This document shows positions 1 to 9,485 of a stretch of 64,000 nt of DNA, in pieces (the first letter of the stretch is position 1; every line of letters begins with the position of its first letter). The stretch covers positions 10,783,249 to 10,847,248 of the forward strand of contig CM045735.1 in the NCBI GenBank assembly GCA_024760905.1, written 5' to 3'. The position numbers and the translations under genes were made by a program. The stretch is from Plotosus lineatus. Lineage: Eukaryota > Chordata > Actinopteri > Siluriformes > Plotosidae. The notes below the pieces were generated by a model. The model was not told where the DNA came from. It saw only the letters and a list, made by a program, of their open reading frames with translations, and did not search any database.

Positions 1-768
1 AGATATCCATCAAGCCCTGAGAATTAAGGTGAGCTTTCGATATCAACCTGGTTTAAAATAATATATACACCCAAAATCTTTATGTATCCAGTTGGCCCAT
101 GGGTTTATAAAGGGGCCCTTTCGGTTAACAGGCAGATTAAACGGGGCCCTTCACTCACCATAGTAATTAAACATGAAATACAGCATTCCTGTGTAAATAA
201 AAACTTGGAATCAGCTTCAATGTCCTTGCTAAAGCTGATTGTTTACTCCTGTACACCGCTACAGGGCGTCACCGCCTCACGTGGGATGAGACGATATTAG
301 CAAAGGTAGTGTCTTGAGCTAGGCAAGAGCTCCGGACATCTTGGAGTTTCCCCCAGTTTTCTCCCTAATTTATTCATATCTGATTCTCACCCATCATACA
401 TTGCCCTGTCACATGAAATGACCTCACAGACACCTGCAATTGTGAAGTGGGCGTATGCTGTCCCTCCCTCCTGTGAGAGTGCTGCCAATTAGCTCCCGGC
501 GACTGACTGATTACCATGGCATTAACCTGAGAACTTGTGGTGTCCGGGTTAATAGTTGAGCACCTTGTAGATGTGCCACTCAGGAACCTCGGAGTTCACT
601 TTCTATGAATTGGTGTTGTGCTGCCAAGTTATCAAGCTTATGTAAGATAGAGCGATGTTTGTAAACAAACACTGAAAAAAGAAACAAAACATAAAATGGT
701 TGAATAAGAGCCGTGAGGTGGTGTGGTATCACCGAAAACTCTGGTATTCAGCCAAACTGAGAGAGATC
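1..768. other. unassigned flank
   Basis: No gene, RNA gene or recognisable repeat was identified here. The open frames are short and lack homology I recognise. The sequence is not low complexity, so conserved non-coding DNA cannot be excluded. The missing first coding exon of ccnjl was looked for here and not found. Confidence 0.4.
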
Positions 769-769
769 A

Positions 770-834
<65 letters not shown>

Positions 835-982
835 CTTTCTTTTGGCTTTCCCCCTTTTCTCGGGAGTCGCCACAGCGAATCTTCTGATTCGCACATTTGA
901 TTTGACATAGGTTTTTACGTTGGATGCCCTTCCTGTCACAACCCTTTCAGCAAGGGACAGGAACACGCTGACGGCTTTGCAG

Positions 983-1036
<54 letters not shown>
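769..1036 (-). mobile_element. SINE 3' tail fragment between two (TA)n tracts
   Basis: A (TG)n(TA)n tract (769-831) and a (TA)n tract (985-1036) flank about 150 bp (832-984) that match, in reverse orientation, the 3' half of the tRNA-derived SINE present elsewhere in the window (for example 8616-9002 and 62166-62516). The tRNA-like head is absent. The Tc1 element begins directly after the second TA tract. Confidence 0.75.
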
Positions 1037-1038
<2 letters not shown>

Positions 1039-1041
<3 letters not shown>

Positions 1042-2604
1042 TAGTCCTTCTCAAAAAATTAGCCAATTGTGATAAAGCTCATTATTTTTTGTAATGTACT
1101 GATGAACATTAGACTGTCATATATTTTATTCATTGCACACAACTGAAGTAGTTCAAGCCTTTTATTGTTTTAATATTGATAATTTTGCCAAAAAAAAGTA
1201 AAGAAAAAACAAAAATCCCTATTTCAAAAAATTAGCATATTTCATCCGACCAATTTAAAAAAAGTGTTTTTAATACAAAAAAGTCAACCTTCAAATAATT
1301 ATGTTCAGTTATGTGCTCAATACTTGGTGGGGAATCCTTTTGCAGAAATGACTGCTTCAGTGTGGCGTGGCATGGAGGCAATCAGCCTGTGGCACTGCTG
1401 AGGTGTTACAGAGGCCCAGGATGCTTCGATAGCGGCCTTAAGCTCATCCACAGTGTTGGGTCTGGTGTCTCTCAACTTTCTCTTCACAATATCCCACAGA
1501 TTCTCTATGGGGTTCAGGTCAGGAGAGTTGGCAGGCCAATTGAGCACAGTAATACCATGGTCAGTAAACCATTTAGCAGTGGTTTTCACACTGTGAGCAG
1601 GTGCCAGGTCGTGCTGAAAAATAAAAATCTTCATCTCCATAAAGCTTTTCAGCAGATGGAAGCATGAAATGCTCCAAAATCTCCTGATAGCTAGCTGCAT
1701 TGACCCTGCCCTTGATAAAACACAGTGGACCAACACCAGCAGCTGACATGGCACCCCAGACCATTACTGACTGTGGGTACTTGACACTGGACTTCAGGCA
1801 TTTTGGCATTTCCTTCTCCCCAGTCTTCCTCCAGACTCTGGCACCTTGATTACCGAATGACATGCAAAATTTGCTTTCATCCGAAAAAAGTACTTTGGAC
1901 CACTGAGCAACAGTCCAGTGCTGCTTCTCTGTAGCCCAGGTCAGGCGCTTCTGCCGCTGTTTCTGGTTCAAAAGTGACTTGACCTGGGGAATGCGGCACC
2001 TGTAGCCCAGTCCACTGCTTCCACAGGTCCCCCAAGGCCTGGAATCGGCCCTTCTCCACAATCTTCCTCAGGGTCCGGTCACCTCTTCTGGTTGTGCAGC
2101 GTTTTCTGCCACACTTTTTCCTTCCCACAGACGTCCCACTGAGGTGGCTTGATACAGCACTCTGGGAACAGCCTATTCACTCGGAGATTTCTTTCTGTGT
2201 CTTACCCTCTTGCGTCATTGAGGGCGTCAATGATGGCCTTCTGGACAGCAGTCAGGTCGGCGGTCTTACCCACGATTGCGGTTTTGAGTAATGAACCAGG
2301 CTCGGAGTTTTTAAATGCCTCCGGAATCTTTTGCAGGTGTTTTGAGTTAATTGGTTGATTCAGATGATTAGGTTAATAGCTCGTTTCGAATAACTTTTCA
2401 TGATATGCTAATTTTTTGAGATAGGAATTTTGGGTTTTTATGAGCTGTATGCCAAAATCATTAGTATTAAAACAATAAAAGACCCGAAATATTTCAGTTG
2501 GTGTGCAATGAATCTAAAATATATGAAAGTTTAATTTTTATCAGTACATTACAGAAAATAATGAACTTTATCACAATATGCTAATTTTTTGAGAAGGACT
2601 AGTA
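1039..2604 (-). mobile_element. Tc1-like DNA transposon, copy 1
   Basis: The termini are inverted repeats beginning CACTAGTCCTTCTC, about 200 bp long. An inner direct copy of the AAAAAATTAGCATAT block gives the IR/DR arrangement seen in fish Tc1 elements such as Sleeping Beauty. The element sits in TA-rich DNA, as expected for a TA-targeting transposon. The internal transposase is on the minus strand and broken. A second member of the same family lies at 51964-53479 in the opposite orientation. Confidence 0.92.
1317..2273 (-). pseudogene. Tc1 transposase relic (DD34E), copy 1
   Basis: Minus-strand frames cover most of a Tc1 transposase: VLFSDESKF (first Asp), FQHDLAPAHS (second Asp), SPDLNPIENLW (Glu) and the C-terminal FPTKY. 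It is dead. The start codon aligned with the ATG of copy 2 is GTG (2271-2273). A 4-base insertion near codon 20 shifts the frame. A nonsense TGA (2177-2179) aligns with the one in copy 2. About 50 bp present in copy 2 are missing near 2009. A further frameshift lies near 1625. The catalytic residues survive in separate frames. Confidence 0.9.
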
Positions 2605-2609
2605 TATAT

Positions 2610-3095
2610 AGGGATCCCTCATTCCTTCATGCTTCAATTCATGTGGCTTCAGTGCATCGTGATTTTCTTTTTTTAATGTTCATCAAATGAAAAAATAAGG
2701 AAATTAAGCAAGAATAGGGGGAAAAGTTAAGGCAAATGCCACAAAAACAAGGCCAATTATGCAAAAAAAAAAAAAACCTAAACAAACAAAAAACAACCCA
2801 AAACCTCCCATCAAAACTAGTTATATTTTTGTGAGATGCGAATCTGAGTGTGTCTGTATGTGTGTGTGTATTTATATAGTATTTGCATTTATATGCTGTG
2901 CGTAATTTTTGAATGTTTAATTGTTATAAGCATTTATAGTATTGAATATGTATTTATTGATATTATATACACATGTACATGTAGTCAGTCAGGAGGGGGT
3001 TGGGGGGGTGACCCTACTTCCTGAAATTTGATGGGCTAGGACAGAGTTTCTCGGTCCCAGTTAAGGGCGGAAAGTGGGAAAGTGAGAGATCCCTG
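2610..3095 (-). mobile_element. TA-flanked MITE, family M1 (copy 1)
   Basis: About 0.45 kb element whose ends read CAGGGATCCCTC and, inverted, CAGTGATCCCTCGCTACTTC. The family recurs at 9166-12041, 15094-15546, 40764-41234, 43209-43675, 55679-55850, 56070-56862 and 61169-61599, mostly flanked by TA. No coding capacity is visible. TA duplications and the TIR style suggest a non-autonomous pogo/Tigger-type (Tc1/mariner) element; that class assignment is inference. Confidence 0.8.
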
Positions 3096-3105
3096 TGTGT
3101 ATGTA

Positions 3106-3161
<56 letters not shown>
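3096..3161. repeat. (TG)n/(TA)n microsatellite
   Basis: An alternating pyrimidine-purine tract that changes from TGTA-rich to pure TA, directly between an M1 MITE and the poly-A end of a LINE relic. Confidence 0.9.
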
Positions 3162-3164
<3 letters not shown>

Positions 3165-3166
<2 letters not shown>

Positions 3167-4260
3167 AATTTCATTACCCTCCACGGGTGGTCTCTGTCTT
3201 TTTTTTTTTTTTTTTTCCTCCCTTCAAGCTTGGGTCCTCTACCAGAGACCAGGGAGCTTCAGGGTTCTGCGCAGGATTCTTGCTGTTCCTAGGACTGTGT
3301 TTTTCTGGGATCTGCTGTAGCCACTCTTCCAGTTTGGGGGTTACTGCCCTGAGTGCTCCACTAACCACGGGTACCACTGATGCCTTCACTTTCCAGACTC
3401 TCTCCAGCTTCTCTTTGAGCCCCTGATATTTCTCCACTTTCTCATGTTCCTTCTTGCGAATATTGCTATCACTTGGTATTGCTATGTCAACCACCATGAC
3501 TTTCCTCTGCTCTTTGTCAATCACCACAATGTGTGGTTGGTTCACCATCACCATTCTGTCAGTCTGTATCTGAAAGTCCCACAGGATCTTCGCTTGGTCA
3601 TTCTCCATCACCTTTGGGGGTGTTTCCCACTTTGATCTTGGGGTCTCCAGCCCATACTCGACACATATGTTTCTGTACACGATACCAGCCACCTGGTTGT
3701 GACGTTCCATGTATGCTTTTCCCGCCAGCATCTTACATCATGCATTTATGTGCTGGACTGTCTCAGGGGCCTCTTTGCACAAGCTACACCTTGGGTCTTG
3801 TCTGGTGTGGTAGATCTGAGCCTCTATCGCTCTAGTATTCAAGGCTTGTTCCTGTGCTGCCATTATGAGTGCCTCTGTGCTGCCATTATGAGTGCCTCTG
3901 TGCTGTCCTTCAATCCAGCTCTTTCCAACCATTGGTAGGACTTCTTGAGATCAGCCACTTCAGTTATGTTCCAGTGGTACATCCCATGTAGGGGCTTATC
4001 CTGCCATGATGGTTCCTCCTGCACCTCATCCTCTGCCCCCCCCATTGTCTGAGACATTCACTTAGCACGTCGTCAGTTGGGGCTTTATCCTTGATATACT
4101 TGTGGATCTTAGATGTTTCATCCTGGATAGTGGCTTTCACGCTCACTAGTCCTCGGCCTCCTTCCTTGTAGCTTGTGTATAGTCTCAGGGTGCTGGATTT
4201 GGGATGGAACCCTCCATGCATGGTTAGTAGCTTTCGTGTCTTAACATCTGTGGATATATA
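3165..4260 (-). pseudogene. 3' end of an RLE-type non-LTR retrotransposon
   Basis: Overlapping minus-strand frames give the C-terminal part of a retrotransposon protein. A Cys-Cys-His zinc-knuckle stretch (CSLCKEAPETVQH) is followed by a restriction-like endonuclease region (QPHIVVIDK ... VVDIAIP). Families ending this way belong to the R2/R4 (Dong, Rex6) group of site-selective LINEs. In this family the first motif is usually PD; here it is PH, so the nuclease is probably dead. A 23-bp tandem duplication (about 3853-3898) and other shifts break the frame. A poly-A run (poly-T at 3199-3217 on +) marks the 3' end. The reverse-transcriptase part is absent, consistent with 5' truncation. Confidence 0.8.
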
Positions 4261-4284
4261 TATACATACATACATACACACACA

Positions 4285-4812
4285 CAGTCGGCTCCCAACT
4301 TACGAAGACCCCTGTGTACAAAATCCCCAGTTTACGAAAAACATTTTCCTGGGTTTCCGTCCCCAAGATACGACACAACCCCCTCTTACGAAAAGAAATG
4401 AAAACGCGCCAATCAAAATTTCACACGAAGCGCGAGTTGCTCTCTCATTGGCTGTCTTTCAACATCCCGCCCTGCTGGCCTCCCAGATAGAGACAGAAGG
4501 AAGTTTCACTCTTTAGTTTTTAGTTTAGTTTTTTAATTCAGTAAATGGTCAAGCAGGGAATGCGCTTTGAATTCACGTCTTGTGGGCGTGGCCCACAGCG
4601 CACGCATGAGGGATAGAGAGAGGGATAGAGAGAAGGAATAACGCTTTAGTTTTTAAAGTTGTTTAATTTAGTAAATGTTTAATAAATGTGGGTGCATTTG
4701 AGCTTATCTGGAATTCCGATCCCTCAAGGAATCAAATTAAAGTTGAGTTTGTCAAGCAGGGAATGCGCTTTGAATTCATGTCTTGTGGGCGTGCCCCGCA
4801 GCTCACGCACCC

Positions 4813-4855
<43 letters not shown>

Positions 4856-5120
4856 GTGTGTTAATAATGGTTTAATTAATAAAATGGTTTAATATGTTAA
4901 TAAAATGTTTAAATATTTTTCTTTTACTTTTAACACGTTTCATACAAAATTGGTGTACTTTTATCATTTTTAAAGGGTTTATGGGGTTTTTCCAGTCCAA
5001 AGACTGGAGCCTTCGAACGAATTAGGTGTTCAACATGTAAGATGTGACCGCTACTTACGAAATCCCCGCTATACGAAAAGGCTCTGGAACGGATTAATTT
5101 CGTACATTGGGGGCCAACTG
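4285..5120. mobile_element. Tigger/pogo-like non-autonomous element
   Basis: The left end begins CAGTCGGCTCCCAACTTACG and the right end is the near inverse (CGTACATTGGGGGCCAACTG), followed by TA. Inner copies of the TTACGAAA motif follow each end. A stretch of about 70 bp is repeated as a direct repeat (about 4546-4615 and 4748-4815), and a (GA)n run lies at 4815-4850. No transposase frame remains. Confidence 0.7.
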
Positions 5121-5337
5121 TATATGTATGTGTGTGTGTGTGTATATACATATATATATTAGTGCTGTAACGCATTGCTATTTTCTGCCGTTATTATTAC
5201 TATTATAATAATTATTATTGTGCAAAATCCAAATTTATTAAAATCTTTACAAAACGAAGTATACGTAAATTAAAAAGATATATAAAATATTTTCTAATTA
5301 AATTAAACTCATACAATGAACATTGAGATGAGATGAG

Positions 5338-5395
5338 ATTTCCTTTTGGCTTTTTCCCTTTATCAGGGGTCGCCACAGCGAATGATTCGCACGTT
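5338..5395 (-). mobile_element. short SINE 3' tail fragment
   Basis: About 58 bp matching the extreme 3' tail of the tRNA-derived SINE (TTGGCTTTTTCCC ... GCCACAGCGAATGATTCGCAC), reverse orientation. Confidence 0.65.
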
Positions 5396-8300
5396 CAAAA
5401 ATTAATCAATTCTACAATGAACACACTGTAAATGATCAATATCATTATGTCCCATGTTTAAACTCCTGGTTCCTCTCAAGCACAGCACAGCTGATCTGAT
5501 GAGATTTACAGATAGTTTCACTCTTATCCAATTCATTATAATACTGGAGTCAATTTGTTTCTTCTTTGAAAGTTTTGAGGTGGGTTCAGAAATGAATCCT
5601 TCTGTTTTGCTTCCATGACCTCTGTATGGTGACCAGTGGTGTCAGGGATCCCTGTTCAACCTCTATTATGTGATGATTGTATTCATTCGTCTTCAAGTAG
5701 AGATGCACTGGGCACTGATGTCATTACCATCTGTCTTTGAGGCAAAGGTGTGAAATTTTACACATTGAAGAAAGGTGACAAGTGGCAGTCCTGGTTTACA
5801 CACCAGAAAATACCATGAAACTCCCACCCCACATTGTTCGCATTAGGCATGTGACTAGCTGTGAGTTGTTCTTCTCAAAAATCCTTTAAAATTTCCTGCA
5901 GGTCCAGAGATGCAATCAGTTGAGATATTGGGTAGGGGTTCAGTGAAGCCCTTGATGCTTAATTAAACAGGAATGTGGATGAATTGGGATGTTTGTTGTG
6001 TATGAGAGCTGTATGATTTCTGTAGGTGTGAGCTTGTCAGCTGGGCTTATGTATAAGCCAAGAGCAGCATGAAGTGTGTGTGTGTGTGTGTGTGTGCGCG
6101 TGTGTGTGTTTTCTCTGTCTGGCCTGTTGTCTGTGAAGTGGACATGTGTGTCGTTTTCTTATTGTCCAACCTGTTTATGACGTGGCTGTATTTCAGTCCC
6201 GCATCCGGCTGGGAATGCAAAGTGGAAGCGGTCTGTTAGTGTTTGTTTGTACTTGAGTTTGACTAGTAACAAGTTTAATTGTTGCTACTAGTTGTGTGTA
6301 GCATGAAAGCAAAGTATTTTTTCTAAAACATCTGGACAGACAAAGTCCATGCAAAGATGAGAAACACTTTTTTGGGGTGGATGAAGACATGGTTAATCAA
6401 TTAATTAAATACATTTATTAGTTGACTCCAGATTTGTTTTGTGTTTATATTTTGTCTACGAAGCCCAAATGATACAATTATTAACAATTACTTGCTGAAC
6501 TTTAGGTGGAGATCACTGAATAGTACTCAAGGCGGAAAGTCCAACCTTTTTTAATTGATTTGGTTCATATCCAGCGTTTGTGGGGTGGATACTGTCTGTT
6601 ATCCTGATACAGCATCCAATTGGAGTGTGTGTGTGTGTGTCTCAAAAAAGTAGCCTGAATTTAAATGTTGTGATCCCTAGTTCTATTGATGTGTAAGCAA
6701 AACAGCATTTCTCTTTTAAACTCAGTTTGCATTTGGCTGTTTGAATTATTTCAATCCTCTGCTGGTCTTTAAGCTCTATTCATTCATCAATACTAGCACA
6801 GTTTTCATGCTATAATAAATATCCATTGTAAAAGAAAAGGCAAAAAATGAATGTAGCTTTTGTTTTTTATGTACTGGTCTTTGTTAAAAAGTTGTGATTT
6901 GCTGTATTTGTCACTGAACTCCATCGCTTTTTATAAAAGGGTTTTGTTTGAGTTGCCTTCTTTGCCGCAGAAGCTCATGTTGTGTGTTTAATGCAGTGAA
7001 TTAAAGTAATCTATGCAGCAATTTGTAAAAAAAAAAAACCAAGTGAAAACATACACAAGATTCGTTGTTGCTACACAGGCAGTGTGCTGAATCAGAATAA
7101 TCTGCCCTCTTGTGTGTATTATTCAGGAGTGAAGTGCAGAATTATTGACTTAATCATTGCACAGATCAGCAGAAGTTAGTGCAGGGGTTTGCTATGCCTG
7201 ACCGCTCGAAGGTTCCCTCCCTCCCCTGCCGGCACTCTCTTTATTGCCTTCCCCGTTTCTCAATTTGTTGGATTTACTGGCTTGTCTGCACATGGCTGTA
7301 ATGAGAAGCAGCCGTATTTAACCAGTGTTTAATTTAACATGCCAGATTAGCTTGACTGCTTTATTTACTGACAAATATAAATGTTTCCAGCAAATAGTAA
7401 TAAGTCTGGAATGTGCATCATAATTGGTCTTACAGTAAATGTGCTATCAATTTGCCAAGACTTAAGCAGTTACCTTGTCCTTTTTTATGTGCTTCTGATG
7501 TGTGAAAAGCTCCATCCTGGTATCAACCCGCTCTTGAATAGTGGTGAATGATTGAACGGGTTTGGCTGGATTTACCACTTTATTTACGCCTTTATATTTT
7601 ATTTGTAAATTGTGACAAGTTCGTCCAACTAAAAGGATTTTCTGAATATGAAAGGAAAAAGCTTGTAGGGGTTCTGCGATGTGTTTTTTGGCCAACCTCA
7701 TTGGGCATTCAGTGAGAACAGCAGCTGTAGAGTCATCTAAATTGCGGCCAGCCGACACACAAAAAGGGGCTGCTTGAGAGGGTCGAGGCTCGGCCCCCTT
7801 ACGCCCTGAGGGACAGATGGCTGGGAGACATGGTGGCTGGGCCAGCAGAGGAACCAGTGTTTGCGCTTTCAAACAGCCACCATAAAGCACACTGATGTAC
7901 TGGAAAGCATCAACATTTATACTGTAGTGATCTTGACATGTTTAATATGCATATGGGTGTTGTTAGAGCTCACATATATTTATGAATTTGTGGATGTTTT
8001 AGAACAAAAAAGCGCTTGTTGGAACAAAAACAACGCCCCGTTTGTCTGCGTGGCTACAAATCCAAGTCCTCATGCTGTCGCTGGACCCTCATTTGTACAT
8101 GTCAATTTTCCCAAATTAATTGTTTTTTTGTCTTGTAACAACTGTAAGTGGACACCATATACATCCCTGTGTATTAGTTCTTCTCATCACCGAGGTGATT
8201 ATACTTTCAGAGAGGTTCTTTTTCCTGTAAGCAGGACTACTAAAAAGAAAAAAAAAATATCGACCCAATTTCTATGAGACTTGGTGGACGGGTGTAGTAT

Positions 8301-8599
8301 TGGGCATGGAAGAATCCAGTAAATTTTTATCTGAATTTACGCCACAGGGCGATTTGCAGAATGCCACACTAATATGAATTATTTTGTTGTTGTTAGTACA
8401 GGGCTGCAGTTAACTGAAATGCGTCAACTAATCGGAGTTGAGCTCTCAGCAGCTCTGTGGCTTTTATTTTGTATTTTGTTGCCAGCTTTCAGGCAACCTG
8501 TGTGGTATGTTTAAAATCCCACCTGTGTGGGTTTATTTTTCTTCTTTTTTGGACACAAAATATTCATCTACCCATCACTCAGGGTTAAATAATCATATT
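5396..8599. other. largely unique sequence, no gene recognised
   Basis: Short TG runs (6076-6110, 6627-6642) are the only clear repeats. A 142-codon minus-strand frame (7462-7890) has no recognisable domain and no splice or start context that supports it. About 24 bp at 7120-7143 recur inside the SINE at 8661-8684. The 8230-8380 part may be an old dispersed repeat. Some of this stretch could be regulatory, but nothing can be assigned. Confidence 0.45.
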
Positions 8600-8615
8600 A
8601 GGTTTGTTATAATAT

Positions 8616-9002
8616 GGGGAACTGGTGGTCTAGTGGTATAGGGCGCTGGATCGCTGAGTGTATTCAGGAGTGAAGTGCAGAATTGGGCGAAAGGTTGGGG
8701 GTTCGAGTCCCACTCTCCACAAGGTTGTCACTGCCCCCCCCCCCCCCCAGTGCGGCTAACTGGGTTATCAAAGGTGGGCCATGTCTCTCACTGTCTATGG
8801 TGAGAGGCATGTAAAAGAACCATTGCTGACTTTCGTAAAGAGTAGGCTGCAAAGTCGTCAGCGTGTTTCTGTCCCTTGCTAAAAAGGGTTGTGACAGGAA
8901 GGGCATCTGACGTAAAAACCTCTGCCAAATCAAATGTGCGAATCAGATGATTCGCTGTGGTGACTCCCGAGTAAAAGGGAAAAAGCCGAAAGGAAGACAG
9001 AC
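8616..9002 (+). mobile_element. tRNA-derived SINE, RTE-type tail, with 16-bp TSD
   Basis: A tRNA-like head carries an A-box-like stretch (GGTCTAGTGGTATAGG) and a B box (GGTTCGAGTCC), followed by a conserved body and a tail ending GCCGAAAGGAAGAC. It is flanked by a perfect 16-bp target-site duplication (8600-8615 and 9003-9018), direct evidence of LINE-driven insertion. The head is interrupted at 8658-8690 by sequence also present at 7120-7143. Confidence 0.93.
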
Positions 9003-9485
9003 AGGTTTGTTATAATATAAACTACATGGGAACACGAGAATAAAGTAAAATGGGATTTCTTGAACAAGATCACTTGTGCTACATTATGGTGTCTTTTGAA
9101 ACTCAAAGGTTGAAAGATGTTCTTTTTTTAGTTTGTAAAGTGCAAAGGCTGTGTTTTATAGACTACAGGGATCCCTCCCTTTTCCACGGTTAATGGGGAC
9201 CAGGAAACCCCCCACCCCCAATTTCCACGAAGTAGGATCGACCCCCCTGACTGACATGTAAATCCATGTATATGTGTATATAATGTCAAATACATATTCA
9301 ACTTTATAAATGCTTATAATGACAAACATTCAAAAATAATGCATAAAATGCAAACAAAATATAAATACACACACATACAGACGTGTACCTCGTATTATAA
9401 TGGAAGGAGTTTTGTTGGGGGGGGGGGGTTTGGGTTGTTTTTTGTTTTTGTTTGAATTTTTTGCATAATTAGCCTTGTTTTGTGG

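Noticed and set aside
2094..2358. Plus-strand frames over the Tc1 copy
   Set aside because: Antisense shadows of the transposase relic.
7462..7890. 142-codon minus-strand frame
   Set aside because: No recognisable domain, ordinary composition for chance, and no matching splice or promoter signals. Kept as unassigned.
8616..8720. Possible tRNA gene (A and B boxes)
   Set aside because: It is the head of a SINE: it does not fold as a full tRNA, and it recurs with a body, tail and target-site duplications.
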